Assembly (NCBI RefSeq): GCF_025860405.1
Contig: NZ_CP063785.1
Span: 8,681,390-8,745,389, forward strand
Source of the DNA: Tolypothrix sp. PCC 7712
GTDB lineage: Bacteria; Cyanobacteriota; Cyanobacteriia; Cyanobacteriales; Nostocaceae
Length of the DNA: 64,000 nucleotides
Direction of reading: 5' to 3'
The position numbers and the translations under genes were made by a program. The number at the start of each line of letters is the position of its first letter. Within the stretch, counting starts at the first letter, position 1. Shown here piece by piece: positions 45,546-53,964 of the stretch. The notes under the pieces were generated by a model. That model was given only the letters and a program-made list of their open reading frames with translations. It searched no databases and had not been told where the DNA came from.

Positions 45546-46226
45546 TTACAAATACCCATGTTCTGCTAGAAATGCGGGTGTAATCCCATCTGAATTGGAG
45601 TCTTCGACACTATTAGGGTTTGGTTTGCCGGAGTAAAGGAATTTTTCGACATATTTGCCGAGAATATCTCCCTCAAGATTCACTAAACTGCCAGGGACTA
45701 AATAGCGAAGATTGGTTTCGGCGTAGGTGAGAGGTATGACCGCCACGGTGAACTGAGAGAGTTCTGGTTCGTATGCGGCAACAGTGAGACTAATTCCATT
45801 CACGGCAATGCTACCTTTGGGCACAATGTACCGCGCGATCGCCTCAGATGCAATAAAGGTCATTTCCCAAGAAGTCGCTGTTTGTTCTGCTGTCACCAAC
45901 CGACCTGTACCGTCTACATGACCCATGACAAAATGACCGCCTACTTTGCTTCCTACCCGCAACGACGCTTCTAGGTTGACATATTTCTGTGGCGTGTCTT
46001 CACTTCCTAAAGTCGTGCGGCGCAGGGTTTCTGGTGATGCAGTGGCGATAAAACCATCTTTTAAAATTTCTTCTACTGTCAAGCAAACGCCATCAACAGC
46101 TATACTGTCGCCGTAAGCTATATCCTGCATAATTAAATCAGATGACTGACTTACACAAGTAATTTGCCAAGAATCTCCCCCTAAGGGTTTCATCGTTCCC
46201 AATGCTTGAATTAATCCTGTAAACAC
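45546..46226 (-). CDS. ribE: Riboflavin synthase alpha chain
   Basis: 226 residues with the universal MFTGLIQALG start. The two homologous barrels carry DSIAVDGVCLTVEEI, GGHFVMGHVDGTGRL and GSIAVNGISLTVAAY. The enzyme joins two lumazines to make riboflavin. The usual length is about 215, and the extra C-terminal residues (NSVEDSNSDGITPAFLAEHGYL) reach into the repeat block. Confidence 0.93.
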   Translation of the reverse strand: MFTGLIQALGTMKPLGGDSWQITCVSQSSDLIMQDIAYGDSIAVDGVCLTVEEILKDGFIATASPETLRRTTLGSEDTPQKYVNLEASLRVGSKVGGHFVMGHVDGTGRLVTAEQTATSWEMTFIASEAIARYIVPKGSIAVNGISLTVAAYEPELSQFTVAVIPLTYAETNLRYLVPGSLVNLEGDILGKYVEKFLYSGKPNPNSVEDSNSDGITPAFLAEHGYL

Positions 46227-46567
46227 GGCTTTTTTGTGAAACTAACTCTATTTATTGCCTAATCTTGCCGAAAATCCACTGGTAATTATCTGTATAAATG
46301 TAGCAAAATCTGAGTATATTTTCTGACGGTATTTAGGATAGGGATATTATCACATTAGCATCCAGAACAAGGCATACTTGGGTAAGAAGGATATTGTCGA
46401 AATAGACAACTTTGACTTACTCTGGTGTTCACATCAAGTTCGGAGTTTAATAGAAGCAATTATAAAAAACAAATGCCTATGTTTATTCCTGTCCTTAATT
46501 TAAACCCTCGAGGGTATTATTTGCTACTAATTAACCAAGTTGTTCAAGGAGTGTAGAGGCTGAGCCA

Positions 46568-47065
46568 ATGATTGAAATGAGAGTCGCTGGCATAGCATTA
46601 GATGCCATAACCCGCAGCCCCATTGTACTTTTAAAAGATGCATCCGATCGCCGTGCTTTGCCAATTTATATTGGTCAAGAACAAGCTAGGGCAATTGCGG
46701 GAGCTATCGAGAGTCAAAAGCCGCCACGGCCTTTAACTCACGATTTAATGGTGAATATTCTAGAAACCTGGAACTTAACTCTAGATAAAGTTATTATTCA
46801 CTCCTTGCAAAAAGATACATTTTATGCAGCGTTAGTGGTCAAGCAAGGTGAAACCACCAAAGAAATTGACGCGCGTCCTAGCGATGCGATCGCCATTGCT
46901 TTGCGGACAAATGCCCCCATTTGGGTAATGGAAGAAGTAATCGCTGATGCTTCTATCCCCGTTGACCGTGATGCTGATGAAGCAGAACAACAAGCCTTCC
47001 GGGAATTTATTTCTAATCTCCGTCCTGAAGATTTAATCAAGCGCTTTGGTAATAGCGAAAGTTAG
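46568..47065 (+). CDS. Bifunctional-nuclease-domain (BFN/DUF151) protein
   Basis: 165 residues. The domain runs from EMRVAGIALDAITRSPIVLLKD through LPIYIGQEQARAIAGAIE to IDARPSDAIAIALRTNAPIWV, the signature segments of the BFN/DUF151 family. Plant relatives have been reported with DNase and RNase activity. The bacterial role is unclear. The acidic C-terminal tail (VDRDADEAEQQAF) is typical. GGAGTG lies about 20 bp before the start, so initiation is not clearly SD-driven. The 340-bp upstream gap contains no gene. Confidence 0.85.
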   Translation: MIEMRVAGIALDAITRSPIVLLKDASDRRALPIYIGQEQARAIAGAIESQKPPRPLTHDLMVNILETWNLTLDKVIIHSLQKDTFYAALVVKQGETTKEIDARPSDAIAIALRTNAPIWVMEEVIADASIPVDRDADEAEQQAFREFISNLRPEDLIKRFGNSES

Positions 47066-47267
47066 CACAACTGAAGAGCTACAATTTCAAACAGTCACAA
47101 GCCTTGATGTATTAACCTTTTGACTTTTGACTTTTGACTGACTCGGCAAGCGGTACTAGGGGCTAGGGAGTAGATAAGAGAGATTTTTATGTTTAGGTGT
47201 GAGATGTGTTCGTCAAGAGTTCGCTGGAAAATAGGATTTGGTGTTTGGTATTTGGCGTTTGGGTTTT

Positions 47268-47317
47268 AGAAGACAAATGCCAAATGGCAAATAACAAATG
47301 ACAAACGACAAATAAAA
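47268..47317 (+). repeat. STRR heptamers (ACAAATR)n forming the whole leader of the aldo/keto reductase gene
   Basis: Degenerate CAAATGC/CAAATGG/CAAATAA units run up to the start codon. About 25 bp before them is the complementary TTTGGTGTTTGGTATTTGGCG, so a long hairpin could form in the mRNA just before the start. No Shine-Dalgarno sequence is visible. Confidence 0.75.
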
Positions 47318-47318
47318 A

Positions 47319-48443
47319 ATGCAATATAGACGCTTTGGCAAAACTAATTTGCGCTTGTCCGTGTTTTCTTTAGGAACAATGCGCTACCTAGCTGATGCAG
47401 AAACAGCTCGGCAAACTATTGAAAAAGCCCTAGCATTAGGCATTAATCATATAGAAACTGCTAGAGGTTATGGCAAAAGTGAGGAGTATTTAGGTAAAGC
47501 GCTCCAAGCTGGTTTGTCAGTCCCCCGTTCTCAACTTCACATCACTACTAAAATTCCGCCTACAGCTGATGCTGACACCATGCGTCGCTATATCGATGAA
47601 TCTCTAGAAAAATTGCACCTAGATTATTTAGATTGCTTGGGGATTCATGGGTTAAATACTTGGGAACATCTAGAGATGGTGCAAGCTGGTTGTATACAAG
47701 CTGTGCAAGAAGCGATCGCAGATGGTAGGGTCAAGCACGTTGGTTTTTCTACCCACGGATCGTTAGATGTTATTTTAGCGGCAATTAATACAGATTTATT
47801 TGAATTTGTCAATCTGCACTATTACTATTTTTTCCAGCGTCATGCAGCAGCAATACAGCTAGCAGCCGCCAAGGATATGGGGATATTTATCATTTCTCCT
47901 GCGGATAAAGGAGGAAGACTTTACACACCACCCCCAAAATTAAAAGAATTGTGTGATCCATTTTCGCCCTTAGAGTTAAATTATCGATTTTTATTGAGCG
48001 ACTCCCGCATTACTACCCTCAGTGTCGGGCCAGCAAATCCAGAGGAATTAATCGAACCTTTGCGAGTTGCTGATAGCATTAATGAACTTACACCAGCAGA
48101 AATTTCAGCTTTTCAAGCTTTAGAAAATCAAACCAAAATTGCCTTAGCAACTGATAAATGTAGCCAGTGTTTTGCTTGTTTACCTTGCCCAGAAAATATT
48201 AATATTCCAGAGGTATTACGGTTACGCAACCTGGCAGTAGCATACGATATGACAGACTATGGCAAATATCGTTATGGAATGTTTGAAAATGCCGGTCATT
48301 GGTTTCCGGGAATGAAAGCCAACCGTTGTACAGAATGCGGTGACTGTTTACCAAGATGTCCCGAAGAGTTAAATATTCCCGCTTTATTAACAGATACCCA
48401 CGAAAGATTAAGCGGCAAAGCTGGTAGAAGATTGTGGGGGTGA
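47319..48443 (+). CDS. Aldo/keto reductase with C-terminal 4Fe-4S cluster domains
   Basis: 374 residues. The AKR barrel (about 1-275) has HIETARGYGKSEEYLG, TKIPP and GIHGLN. The tail carries two cysteine clusters, CSQCFACLPCP and CTECGDCLPRCP, each able to bind a 4Fe-4S centre. The usual AKR catalytic Tyr is found in ARGYGKS. Ferredoxin-type AKRs probably couple to ferredoxin in place of NADPH, but the substrate is unknown. The start is ATG 47319. Confidence 0.85.
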   Translation: MQYRRFGKTNLRLSVFSLGTMRYLADAETARQTIEKALALGINHIETARGYGKSEEYLGKALQAGLSVPRSQLHITTKIPPTADADTMRRYIDESLEKLHLDYLDCLGIHGLNTWEHLEMVQAGCIQAVQEAIADGRVKHVGFSTHGSLDVILAAINTDLFEFVNLHYYYFFQRHAAAIQLAAAKDMGIFIISPADKGGRLYTPPPKLKELCDPFSPLELNYRFLLSDSRITTLSVGPANPEELIEPLRVADSINELTPAEISAFQALENQTKIALATDKCSQCFACLPCPENINIPEVLRLRNLAVAYDMTDYGKYRYGMFENAGHWFPGMKANRCTECGDCLPRCPEELNIPALLTDTHERLSGKAGRRLWG

Positions 48444-48488
48444 GCGCGTTACACTATTCGTTGAGAGCGATCGCTATCCCCTAAAATT

Positions 48489-49100
48489 ATGCAAGTTACA
48501 CAACAGCGATACTACACCCCCGAGGAATATCTCGAACTAGAAGCAACTGCTGACTACAAAAGTGAATATATTGATGGGTATATCATTCCGATGGCTGGTG
48601 GTACAGTAAATCACAATCGAATTGCAGGTAACTTTTATGCTGTGTTGAACTTTGCCTTCAGACAACAAACATACGAAGTATTTAACAGCGATATGCGGTT
48701 ATGGATACCGCAAAAACGGATATACACTTACCCAGATGTTACCGTAATCGCAGGTAAACCAGAATTTTTCAACAACCGCACAGATATAATCGTCAATCCA
48801 CAGGTGATTGTAGAAGTTTTATCACAATCTACCAAAGCATACGATCGCGAAGCTAAATTCCAAGCATACCGCACAATTCCCAGCTTTCAAGAATATCTGT
48901 TAATTGACCAAACCCGGATTCATGTAGAACAATTTTCCAAAACGGGCAAGAAACAATGGACATTGCGCGAGTACGATGAAGAAGATGAAGCGATCGCACT
49001 TGTAACGGTACCTTTTACTATTTCCTTAAGCGATTTATATAACAAGGTAAATTTTGAGCTTGTGGAGTCGGAAGTTCAAGAACTTAATGTAGAAGAGTGA
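48489..49100 (+). CDS. Uma2-family (DUF820) putative restriction-fold nuclease
   Basis: 203 residues with the family core YLELEATADYKSEYIDGYII, RLWIPQKRIYTYPDVTVI and NPQVIVEVLSQSTKAYDREAKFQAYR, matching the PD-(D/E)xK fold (Asp in YPDV, E-x-L in VEVL). Such genes are multiplied in cyanobacterial genomes, often near repeats. The function is unproven. Confidence 0.85.
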   Translation: MQVTQQRYYTPEEYLELEATADYKSEYIDGYIIPMAGGTVNHNRIAGNFYAVLNFAFRQQTYEVFNSDMRLWIPQKRIYTYPDVTVIAGKPEFFNNRTDIIVNPQVIVEVLSQSTKAYDREAKFQAYRTIPSFQEYLLIDQTRIHVEQFSKTGKKQWTLREYDEEDEAIALVTVPFTISLSDLYNKVNFELVESEVQELNVEE

Positions 49101-49207
49101 CATAAAGTACGAGCAATACTTTTTATTTTAGATGTGTTTTTTCTCAGATAATCAAGCAACGAATTTAAATTTAATTGATATTATCGCATTTCCCAATTTA
49201 GTAAGGT

Positions 49208-49748
49208 ATACCAATTTTAAAAAAGAATGCTACAGATTGTAGGGGCAAGGCAATGCCCACCTGTGTCAACTTAACGTGAAACCCGCTTGGTTGAAAGGTT
49301 TCCGCCCTCACCCCCAGCCCCTCTCCCACAGGGCTACGGTGTACACAGAAGTCTTGAAATCCTACCTGGAAGGGAGTTTTAAACTCAGATAAAAATCGCT
49401 CAAAACCTGTCATTGCGAGCGAAGCGTTCGCGTAGCGTCTCGCAGAGAAGCAATAAGAGCACCAAGCGATTGCTTCGTCGTTCCTCCTCGCAATGACAAT
49501 TTAAGGGGGTTGAAATCCCTGAAACGTATGCGGAGAGTACTTGTGTGTACACCGTAGCTCCCACAGGGAGAAGGGAGCAAGAGATTTAGTTCCCCTTCTC
49601 CTGCGGGAGAAGGGGTTAGGGGATGAGGGCGCGAGGTATTTGTACCACGCCCGCCCTATATCGCTTTTAGCTTAAGTTGACACCACTGGGCATTGCCTTG
49701 CCCTGTAGAATATATTGATGTGTCGCAAACATTATTTGAATCGTTATA
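49208..49748. repeat. Composite palindromic repeat, copy E, interrupted by a third element
   Basis: The outer element begins ATACCAATTTT and ends in a degenerate ATCGTTATA, in reverse orientation to copy A. The inner module runs about 49261-49684 (TGTGTCAACTTAACG to CTTAAGTTGACACC). At 49333-49558 a 226-bp element has inserted into the inner module. No protein is encoded in 49101-49815. Confidence 0.85.
49333..49558. mobile_element. 226-bp MITE-like element with 15-bp perfect TIRs and a 9-bp target duplication
   Basis: The ends are GCTACGGTGTACACA and TGTGTACACCGTAGC. The flanking direct repeat is TCCCACAGG (49324-49332 and 49559-49567). Removing the element restores the sequence of the uninterrupted repeat copies. 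The interior includes the GTCATTGCGAGCGAAGCG...CTCCTCGCAATGACA palindrome found in many bacterial genomes. There is no transposase gene. Confidence 0.9.
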
Positions 49749-49815
49749 ATTTTAGGGAATTGGTGGAACCCTAAATCTGTACATCCTGTTTGAATGATAA
49801 AAGTAGTGAAATCAA

Positions 49816-50490
49816 TCAGAAATCTCTAACTTTTACAGGAGAAGGAGGCGCAGAAAATACGATGATATTTCTCACATTACTAACATAACGACCGCCTGCT
49901 TTATCTCCTGGAACAACTAACCGAGCGAATCCTTCATCTATTAAAGGTACGACTGTACCATCACTAGCTTTTTTTTCAAAGGCAACTAGCACTGTTTTGG
50001 CTTCAAAGTTAGGGTGAATTTCGCCAATAGCGACAACTGCACCATAGCAATCTGTAGCGTCAACTAAAACAGATTGTCTGAGAAAAGAGTTTTTAGAATT
50101 TACCCCAGGATTTCCAGATTTTAGACCACCTGCAGCTTGTGGATTATTAATTAATTCCCATAGGGGAACTCCATAGTATGTTTCTGTACGCGCGCCTGAA
50201 CCAGTTTGAAAGCTGACAGTAACTTCTGTAACTAATGCAGGGTTTTGGGTTTTTAAATTATCTCGTAAAGTTCTCAGCTTGTGTAAGTTATAGGTATTAG
50301 GATTATTGATTTCTCCACCCAAGCGAAAATTCTGAGAAGTACCTCCAGCACACTTATTTTTATTCCAAATGGATGGTGTTTCTTCTCGATTCCAAGGAGC
50401 ATCATTCCTAGAATCAGCTAAACTAGGTTGTGATAAAACTAGTACCGATAGTATTAAAGATGTAATAGGAAAATTGCGACTCAAATGCAT
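49816..50490 (-). CDS. Exported sulfite-oxidase-fold (molybdopterin-binding-like) protein
   Basis: 224 residues from ATG 50490, preceded by GGAGAAATG; an upstream in-frame ATG at 50505 is weaker. A signal peptide (NFPITSLILSVLVLSQPSLA) is followed by a domain with the pattern FRLGGEINNPNTYNLHKL, VTVSFQTGSGARTETYYGVPLWELI and RLVVPGDKAGGRYVSNVRNI, as in PF00174-type molybdopterin proteins. The position where SUOX/MsrP enzymes have the Mo-ligating Cys reads VTVSFQTGSG, so it may lack oxidoreductase activity. It neighbours the porin and the molybdate-transport genes. A role in molybdate or molybdenum-cofactor handling is an inference. Confidence 0.7.
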   Translation of the reverse strand: MHLSRNFPITSLILSVLVLSQPSLADSRNDAPWNREETPSIWNKNKCAGGTSQNFRLGGEINNPNTYNLHKLRTLRDNLKTQNPALVTEVTVSFQTGSGARTETYYGVPLWELINNPQAAGGLKSGNPGVNSKNSFLRQSVLVDATDCYGAVVAIGEIHPNFEAKTVLVAFEKKASDGTVVPLIDEGFARLVVPGDKAGGRYVSNVRNIIVFSAPPSPVKVRDF

Positions 50491-50604
50491 AAAACATTTC
50501 TCCATTAACTATTGAATATTGAAGATTGAAAAAATTAGATGCATAACAACTCCTCTCCAGATTGTTGGTACTCGAATTGGAGTTGTTGCATATTGGTGAA
50601 GAAT

Positions 50605-52434
50605 TTAAAACCTAAATGTAGTCCTCAGAACACCTGTATAGATGGTGTCGTTATTACTGTTATGTTCTGGATTAAATATCACAATTAATCCAGGTGTAAT
50701 CGAAAGATTACTATTTACCTGATAACGATATAAAGCCTCTACATGGAAAGATGTACCAGTATCTATACGTCTATCGGGAACAAGATTAGTAGCGCTAACG
50801 CTATTGTTGCCAAAGTCGTTACCAGTTACTTTCGGTGGTTGTCCAAAGATAATACCTGCGAGATTACCCTTTTTACCAAAGTCAGGGAAAGCTAAAGTTA
50901 CAGCCCAGTTCCAAATGTCTGCTTTATCGCCGCGATTGACATTCGCACCTGAACTATTTTCTGCGATCGCCTGAGTATATCCCACCCAACCGCCAAGGGT
51001 AAATTGGGGACTGAAACGATAATTAGCTTGCAAACCATAGTTGTTGGTTGTGGTGTTCACCGGAGTAGTAGCACTAGAGTTGAAGGGATTATTCGCAAAT
51101 GCACTCCCATAGGAACCGGAAACTACCACATCACCATCATTATTAGAGCCTCTGAGGTAGGAATGTGCATAAGTTAAACCCAAAGTAAAGTCTTTGTTGG
51201 GCTGAAATGCTAATTGTGCTAAAGCGCCATAACTACCGTCAAATAAACCTTTACCGTCACTTGGTTCGCTACCTCTGCGCGCTAAATAACCGCCAGATAA
51301 GGTGATGGTGTCGCTTAACTTGAAAATTGCACTCACACCCGAACCTGTATTGCTGGCTGAGGAGGTATTACTAGTACGGTAAATTGGAGAGAAACGACCA
51401 AAGCGGGATAAGGAACCAACGGGAGTGGAAGACAACAAGGGGTTAAAGGTGTTGAAATTGTCGTAGAACTCGCCTCCAATCGCATCAACGATGATGTTGA
51501 GTTTTTCACCCACAGGAAAACGATAATACAACTTGCCCATCTGAACACTGTTATCAGCATTATTGGTGGTGTCCCAGGATGTGCGCGTCATGTTTGTACC
51601 TGTGACTGCACCACTAAAAGCTGTAGTGTTATTGGCTTCTAAACGAGTAAATAGTTGATCTTTACCTGTGAAGCTAGTAATTAAGTTGAGGCGGATGCGA
51701 TCGCTAAATGTAGCTCTATCTTGTAATCTCCTTCCACCTGATGCTGCATATTGATTGTTGGCAAAAGTGTTTCTAGTTGCGCCTGCGGGTCTAGCATTGA
51801 TTTCGTTCCACACATCCGAGTTCAACGCGCGATCGCCACCAAACACACTACCAAGACTGAAAATTACTTCTCCACTCAACTTGGTAGTAGCAGAAAACTG
51901 TTGACTTTCTAAGGTAGCTGTCCGTCCCTCCAAGCCATCTAACCTACCTCTGAGTTCTGTTAATCCATCAGCAAACTCTTGTTGCAATTTCTGCAAGGTT
52001 TCTAAATCTTGCTTTGTGACTAAATCTGCTGTACCAGTGGCTATCAGTTCATTAACTCGATTCAAACAAGCATTCAAACCTGCTGCAAATTCATAGCGAG
52101 TCATAGCCCGACTTCCGCGAAAGCTGCTATCTGGATATCCCGCAATGCAACCATAGCGCTCTACCAAAGACTGCAAAGCTTGAAAGGCCCAATCTGTTGG
52201 CTGTACATCAGACAGTTGCGATACTGATGTTACCTGCTCCATTGCAGCGTTTGGCTGTGCATTTTCATCTACAACCGACTGGCTTTGTGGCGATATTTCT
52301 GTTTGTGATTGATTGATTTGGCTATCAGCCTGTAATTGGTTGGTATTTTCTGCAACAGGAGTTGCTGATGCAGTTTTACCTAGCATCATACTAGCTAGCA
52401 CTAGTAACAATGAAGACTTTATAAAAGTGGACAT
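50605..52434 (-). CDS. Outer-membrane porin with SLH domain (OprB/iron-uptake porin family)
   Basis: 609 residues from ATG 52434, with GAGGG just upstream; a GTG at 52443 is possible. A signal peptide is followed by an SLH-like segment (DVQPTDWAFQALQSLVERYGCIAGYP, about 80-140), a coiled coil (DLETLQKLQQEFADGLTELRGRLDGLEGR), and a beta-barrel. It ends in VLRTTFRF with a C-terminal Phe. This is the standard layout of cyanobacterial porins that tether the outer membrane to the cell wall. It is divergent from modA. The shared intergenic region carries six matching palindromes, so it is probably co-regulated with molybdate uptake. Confidence 0.88.
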   Translation of the reverse strand: MSTFIKSSLLLVLASMMLGKTASATPVAENTNQLQADSQINQSQTEISPQSQSVVDENAQPNAAMEQVTSVSQLSDVQPTDWAFQALQSLVERYGCIAGYPDSSFRGSRAMTRYEFAAGLNACLNRVNELIATGTADLVTKQDLETLQKLQQEFADGLTELRGRLDGLEGRTATLESQQFSATTKLSGEVIFSLGSVFGGDRALNSDVWNEINARPAGATRNTFANNQYAASGGRRLQDRATFSDRIRLNLITSFTGKDQLFTRLEANNTTAFSGAVTGTNMTRTSWDTTNNADNSVQMGKLYYRFPVGEKLNIIVDAIGGEFYDNFNTFNPLLSSTPVGSLSRFGRFSPIYRTSNTSSASNTGSGVSAIFKLSDTITLSGGYLARRGSEPSDGKGLFDGSYGALAQLAFQPNKDFTLGLTYAHSYLRGSNNDGDVVVSGSYGSAFANNPFNSSATTPVNTTTNNYGLQANYRFSPQFTLGGWVGYTQAIAENSSGANVNRGDKADIWNWAVTLAFPDFGKKGNLAGIIFGQPPKVTGNDFGNNSVSATNLVPDRRIDTGTSFHVEALYRYQVNSNLSITPGLIVIFNPEHNSNNDTIYTGVLRTTFRF

Positions 52435-52461
52435 TACCCTCACACCTCAAATCTATATTAA

Positions 52462-52496
52462 ACCGACATTGTCGGTATTAATCCAACTATGTTGGT
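52462..52496. promoter_or_regulatory. Operator-like palindrome pair upstream of the porin gene (sites 1 and 2)
   Basis: ACCGACATTGTCGGT (52462-52476) and TCCAACTATGTTGGT (52482-52496). Each has the form CCRAY-N3-RTYGG, with centres 20 bp apart, about two helical turns. They lie 28-62 bp upstream of the porin ATG. Confidence 0.6.
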
Positions 52497-52647
52497 ATAT
52501 ATTAGCAAGAATAATGGAATTTTAGAACTAATTATTCTAGTGCTACAAAATCACTGAACTATACAGCTAACGCCAGCATCACACTACTTTTCTTGGAATA
52601 TTAAACTTTTTCTGCAAACAAATAATTGCCAAAAATTCCTGATCAAA

Positions 52648-52688
52648 GCCGATTTGGTTGGTATATAATTTATACCAATTAAGTTGGA
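52648..52688. promoter_or_regulatory. Operator-like palindromes in the porin-modA intergenic region (sites 3 and 4)
   Basis: GCCGATTTGGTTGGT (52648-52662) and ACCAATTAAGTTGGA (52674-52688) have the same CCRAY-N3-RTYGG form. Between them is the overlapping palindrome TTGGTATA...TATACCAA, an AT-rich stretch that could be a promoter. Confidence 0.55.
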
Positions 52689-52736
52689 AAAATTGTAGCA
52701 TTAGTTACAAATTTTCCAATACTAAGAACATAAAAT

Positions 52737-52772
52737 ACCAAACTAATCGGATAAATTACCAATTTGCTTGGT
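52737..52772. promoter_or_regulatory. Operator-like palindrome pair upstream of modA (sites 5 and 6)
   Basis: ACCAAACTAATCGGA (52737-52751) and ACCAATTTGCTTGGT (52758-52772), centres 21 bp apart, about 75-110 bp before the modA start. They match the family of sites 1-4 with one mismatch in each arm region. Confidence 0.55.
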
Positions 52773-52846
52773 AATATTTTTGGTAATCTTAATAAGATTC
52801 AACCAAGCATCAATTTTAAAAAAATTCTTCGGCGTGCAGTTTTCCT

Positions 52847-53641
52847 ATGAACAGAAGACAAATTCTTAAATTAGTTGGTACAGCAGTTGCTAGCTTTTTG
52901 GTAACCGCTAGTTTACCAGCAGTTGCGCCCTCACCTGTACTAGCACAGTCACAAAGCACCCTCCTTGTATCTGCCGCCGCCAGTTTAAAAGAAGCACTGG
53001 AAGAGATTAAGCCTCTTTACCAGCAAACTAATCCAAATACGAACATTAATTATAACTTTGGGGCTTCTGGTGCTTTGCAGCAACAGATTGAACAAGGTGC
53101 GCCCGCAGATATCTTTATTTCGGCTGGTAAAAAGCAAGTAGATGCTTTAGAGCAAAAAGGACTATTCCTATCAGGAACTCGTTCTGTTCTGGCAAAGAAT
53201 CGTCTGGTTTTGATCGTACCTAAAAATGTTGTAGGAATTACCAGCTTTTACAATCTTAAAGATAGCAAAATTAAAAAAATCGCCATTGGTGAGCCTAGAA
53301 GCGTACCCGCAGGACAATATGCAGAGCAAGTCTTGCAGAAATTGAAAATTTTGCCGCAAGTCAAATCTAAACTGGTTTACGCTAACAATGTGCGTCAAGT
53401 ACTAGCATCTGTAGAAAGCGGTAACGCTGATGCAGGTTTAGTTTACGTCACTGATGCCAAAATCTCTGATAAAGTCAAAATTGTGGTAGCGGCTGACGAA
53501 AAATATCATTCTCCGATTGTTTATCCATTTGCAGTCCTCAAAAGCAGTAAAAATGCTGATACTGCTAAGGAATTTGCCAAATTCTTAACTAGTAATCAAG
53601 CTAAAGCTGTACTGCAAAAATACGGCTTTATTCTGCCTTAA
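52847..53641 (+). CDS. modA: Molybdate ABC transporter, periplasmic binding protein ModA (first paralogue)
   Basis: 264 residues. A Tat-like leader (MNRRQILKLVGTAVASFLV) is followed by the ModA domain with the oxyanion-binding segments VSAAASLKEALEEI, NFGASGALQQQIEQGAPADIFISA and GEPRSVPAGQYAEQVL. It captures molybdate (or tungstate) in the periplasm and passes it to ModBC. It is the only transport gene downstream of the palindrome array, and the permease/ATPase gene is 4 kb away beside a second modA. A strong hairpin terminator follows. Confidence 0.9.
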   Translation: MNRRQILKLVGTAVASFLVTASLPAVAPSPVLAQSQSTLLVSAAASLKEALEEIKPLYQQTNPNTNINYNFGASGALQQQIEQGAPADIFISAGKKQVDALEQKGLFLSGTRSVLAKNRLVLIVPKNVVGITSFYNLKDSKIKKIAIGEPRSVPAGQYAEQVLQKLKILPQVKSKLVYANNVRQVLASVESGNADAGLVYVTDAKISDKVKIVVAADEKYHSPIVYPFAVLKSSKNADTAKEFAKFLTSNQAKAVLQKYGFILP

Positions 53642-53671
53642 TTTCTCATCAAGATTTGGAAATTTACATTG

Positions 53672-53710
53672 TTAAGAAACCCGACTTATTGAATAAGTCG
53701 GGTTTCTTAA
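53672..53710 (+). terminator. Terminator of modA
   Basis: A 19-bp perfect inverted repeat around one base (TTAAGAAACCCGACTTATT and its complement), followed by TTTT. The CCCGACTT core is shared with the hairpin at 39556. Confidence 0.8.
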
Positions 53711-53739
53711 TTTTGACGAATGATTTATTGCTGCTACTG

Positions 53740-53964
53740 CTATTTAATCCGATACCAAAAATGCATTTTGGGCGTGAGATAAACAAGAGCGATCGCTAGC
53801 ATAAATTCAAGTGGTATCAAAGAAAAAAACAGACTGGAACAAAACCAAAACATTGCAAATAATAGAGCTATTATTTGCAAATAATGATTGGTAGCTTTTG
53901 TGGTGATACTCAAACAAAGTAAAGCTAGACCAAGCGCAATCGATGAATAGAAAAACGTTAGCAT
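53740..53964 (-). CDS. Possible small two-to-three-span membrane protein (74 aa)
   Basis: The protein is almost entirely hydrophobic (LTFFYSSIALGLALLCLSI, then IIALLFAMFWFCSSLFFSLI and FMLAIALVYLTP). I do not recognise a family. It is convergent with modA across the terminator. No clear ribosome-binding site is seen. Confidence 0.45.
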   Translation of the reverse strand: MLTFFYSSIALGLALLCLSITTKATNHYLQIIALLFAMFWFCSSLFFSLIPLEFMLAIALVYLTPKMHFWYRIK

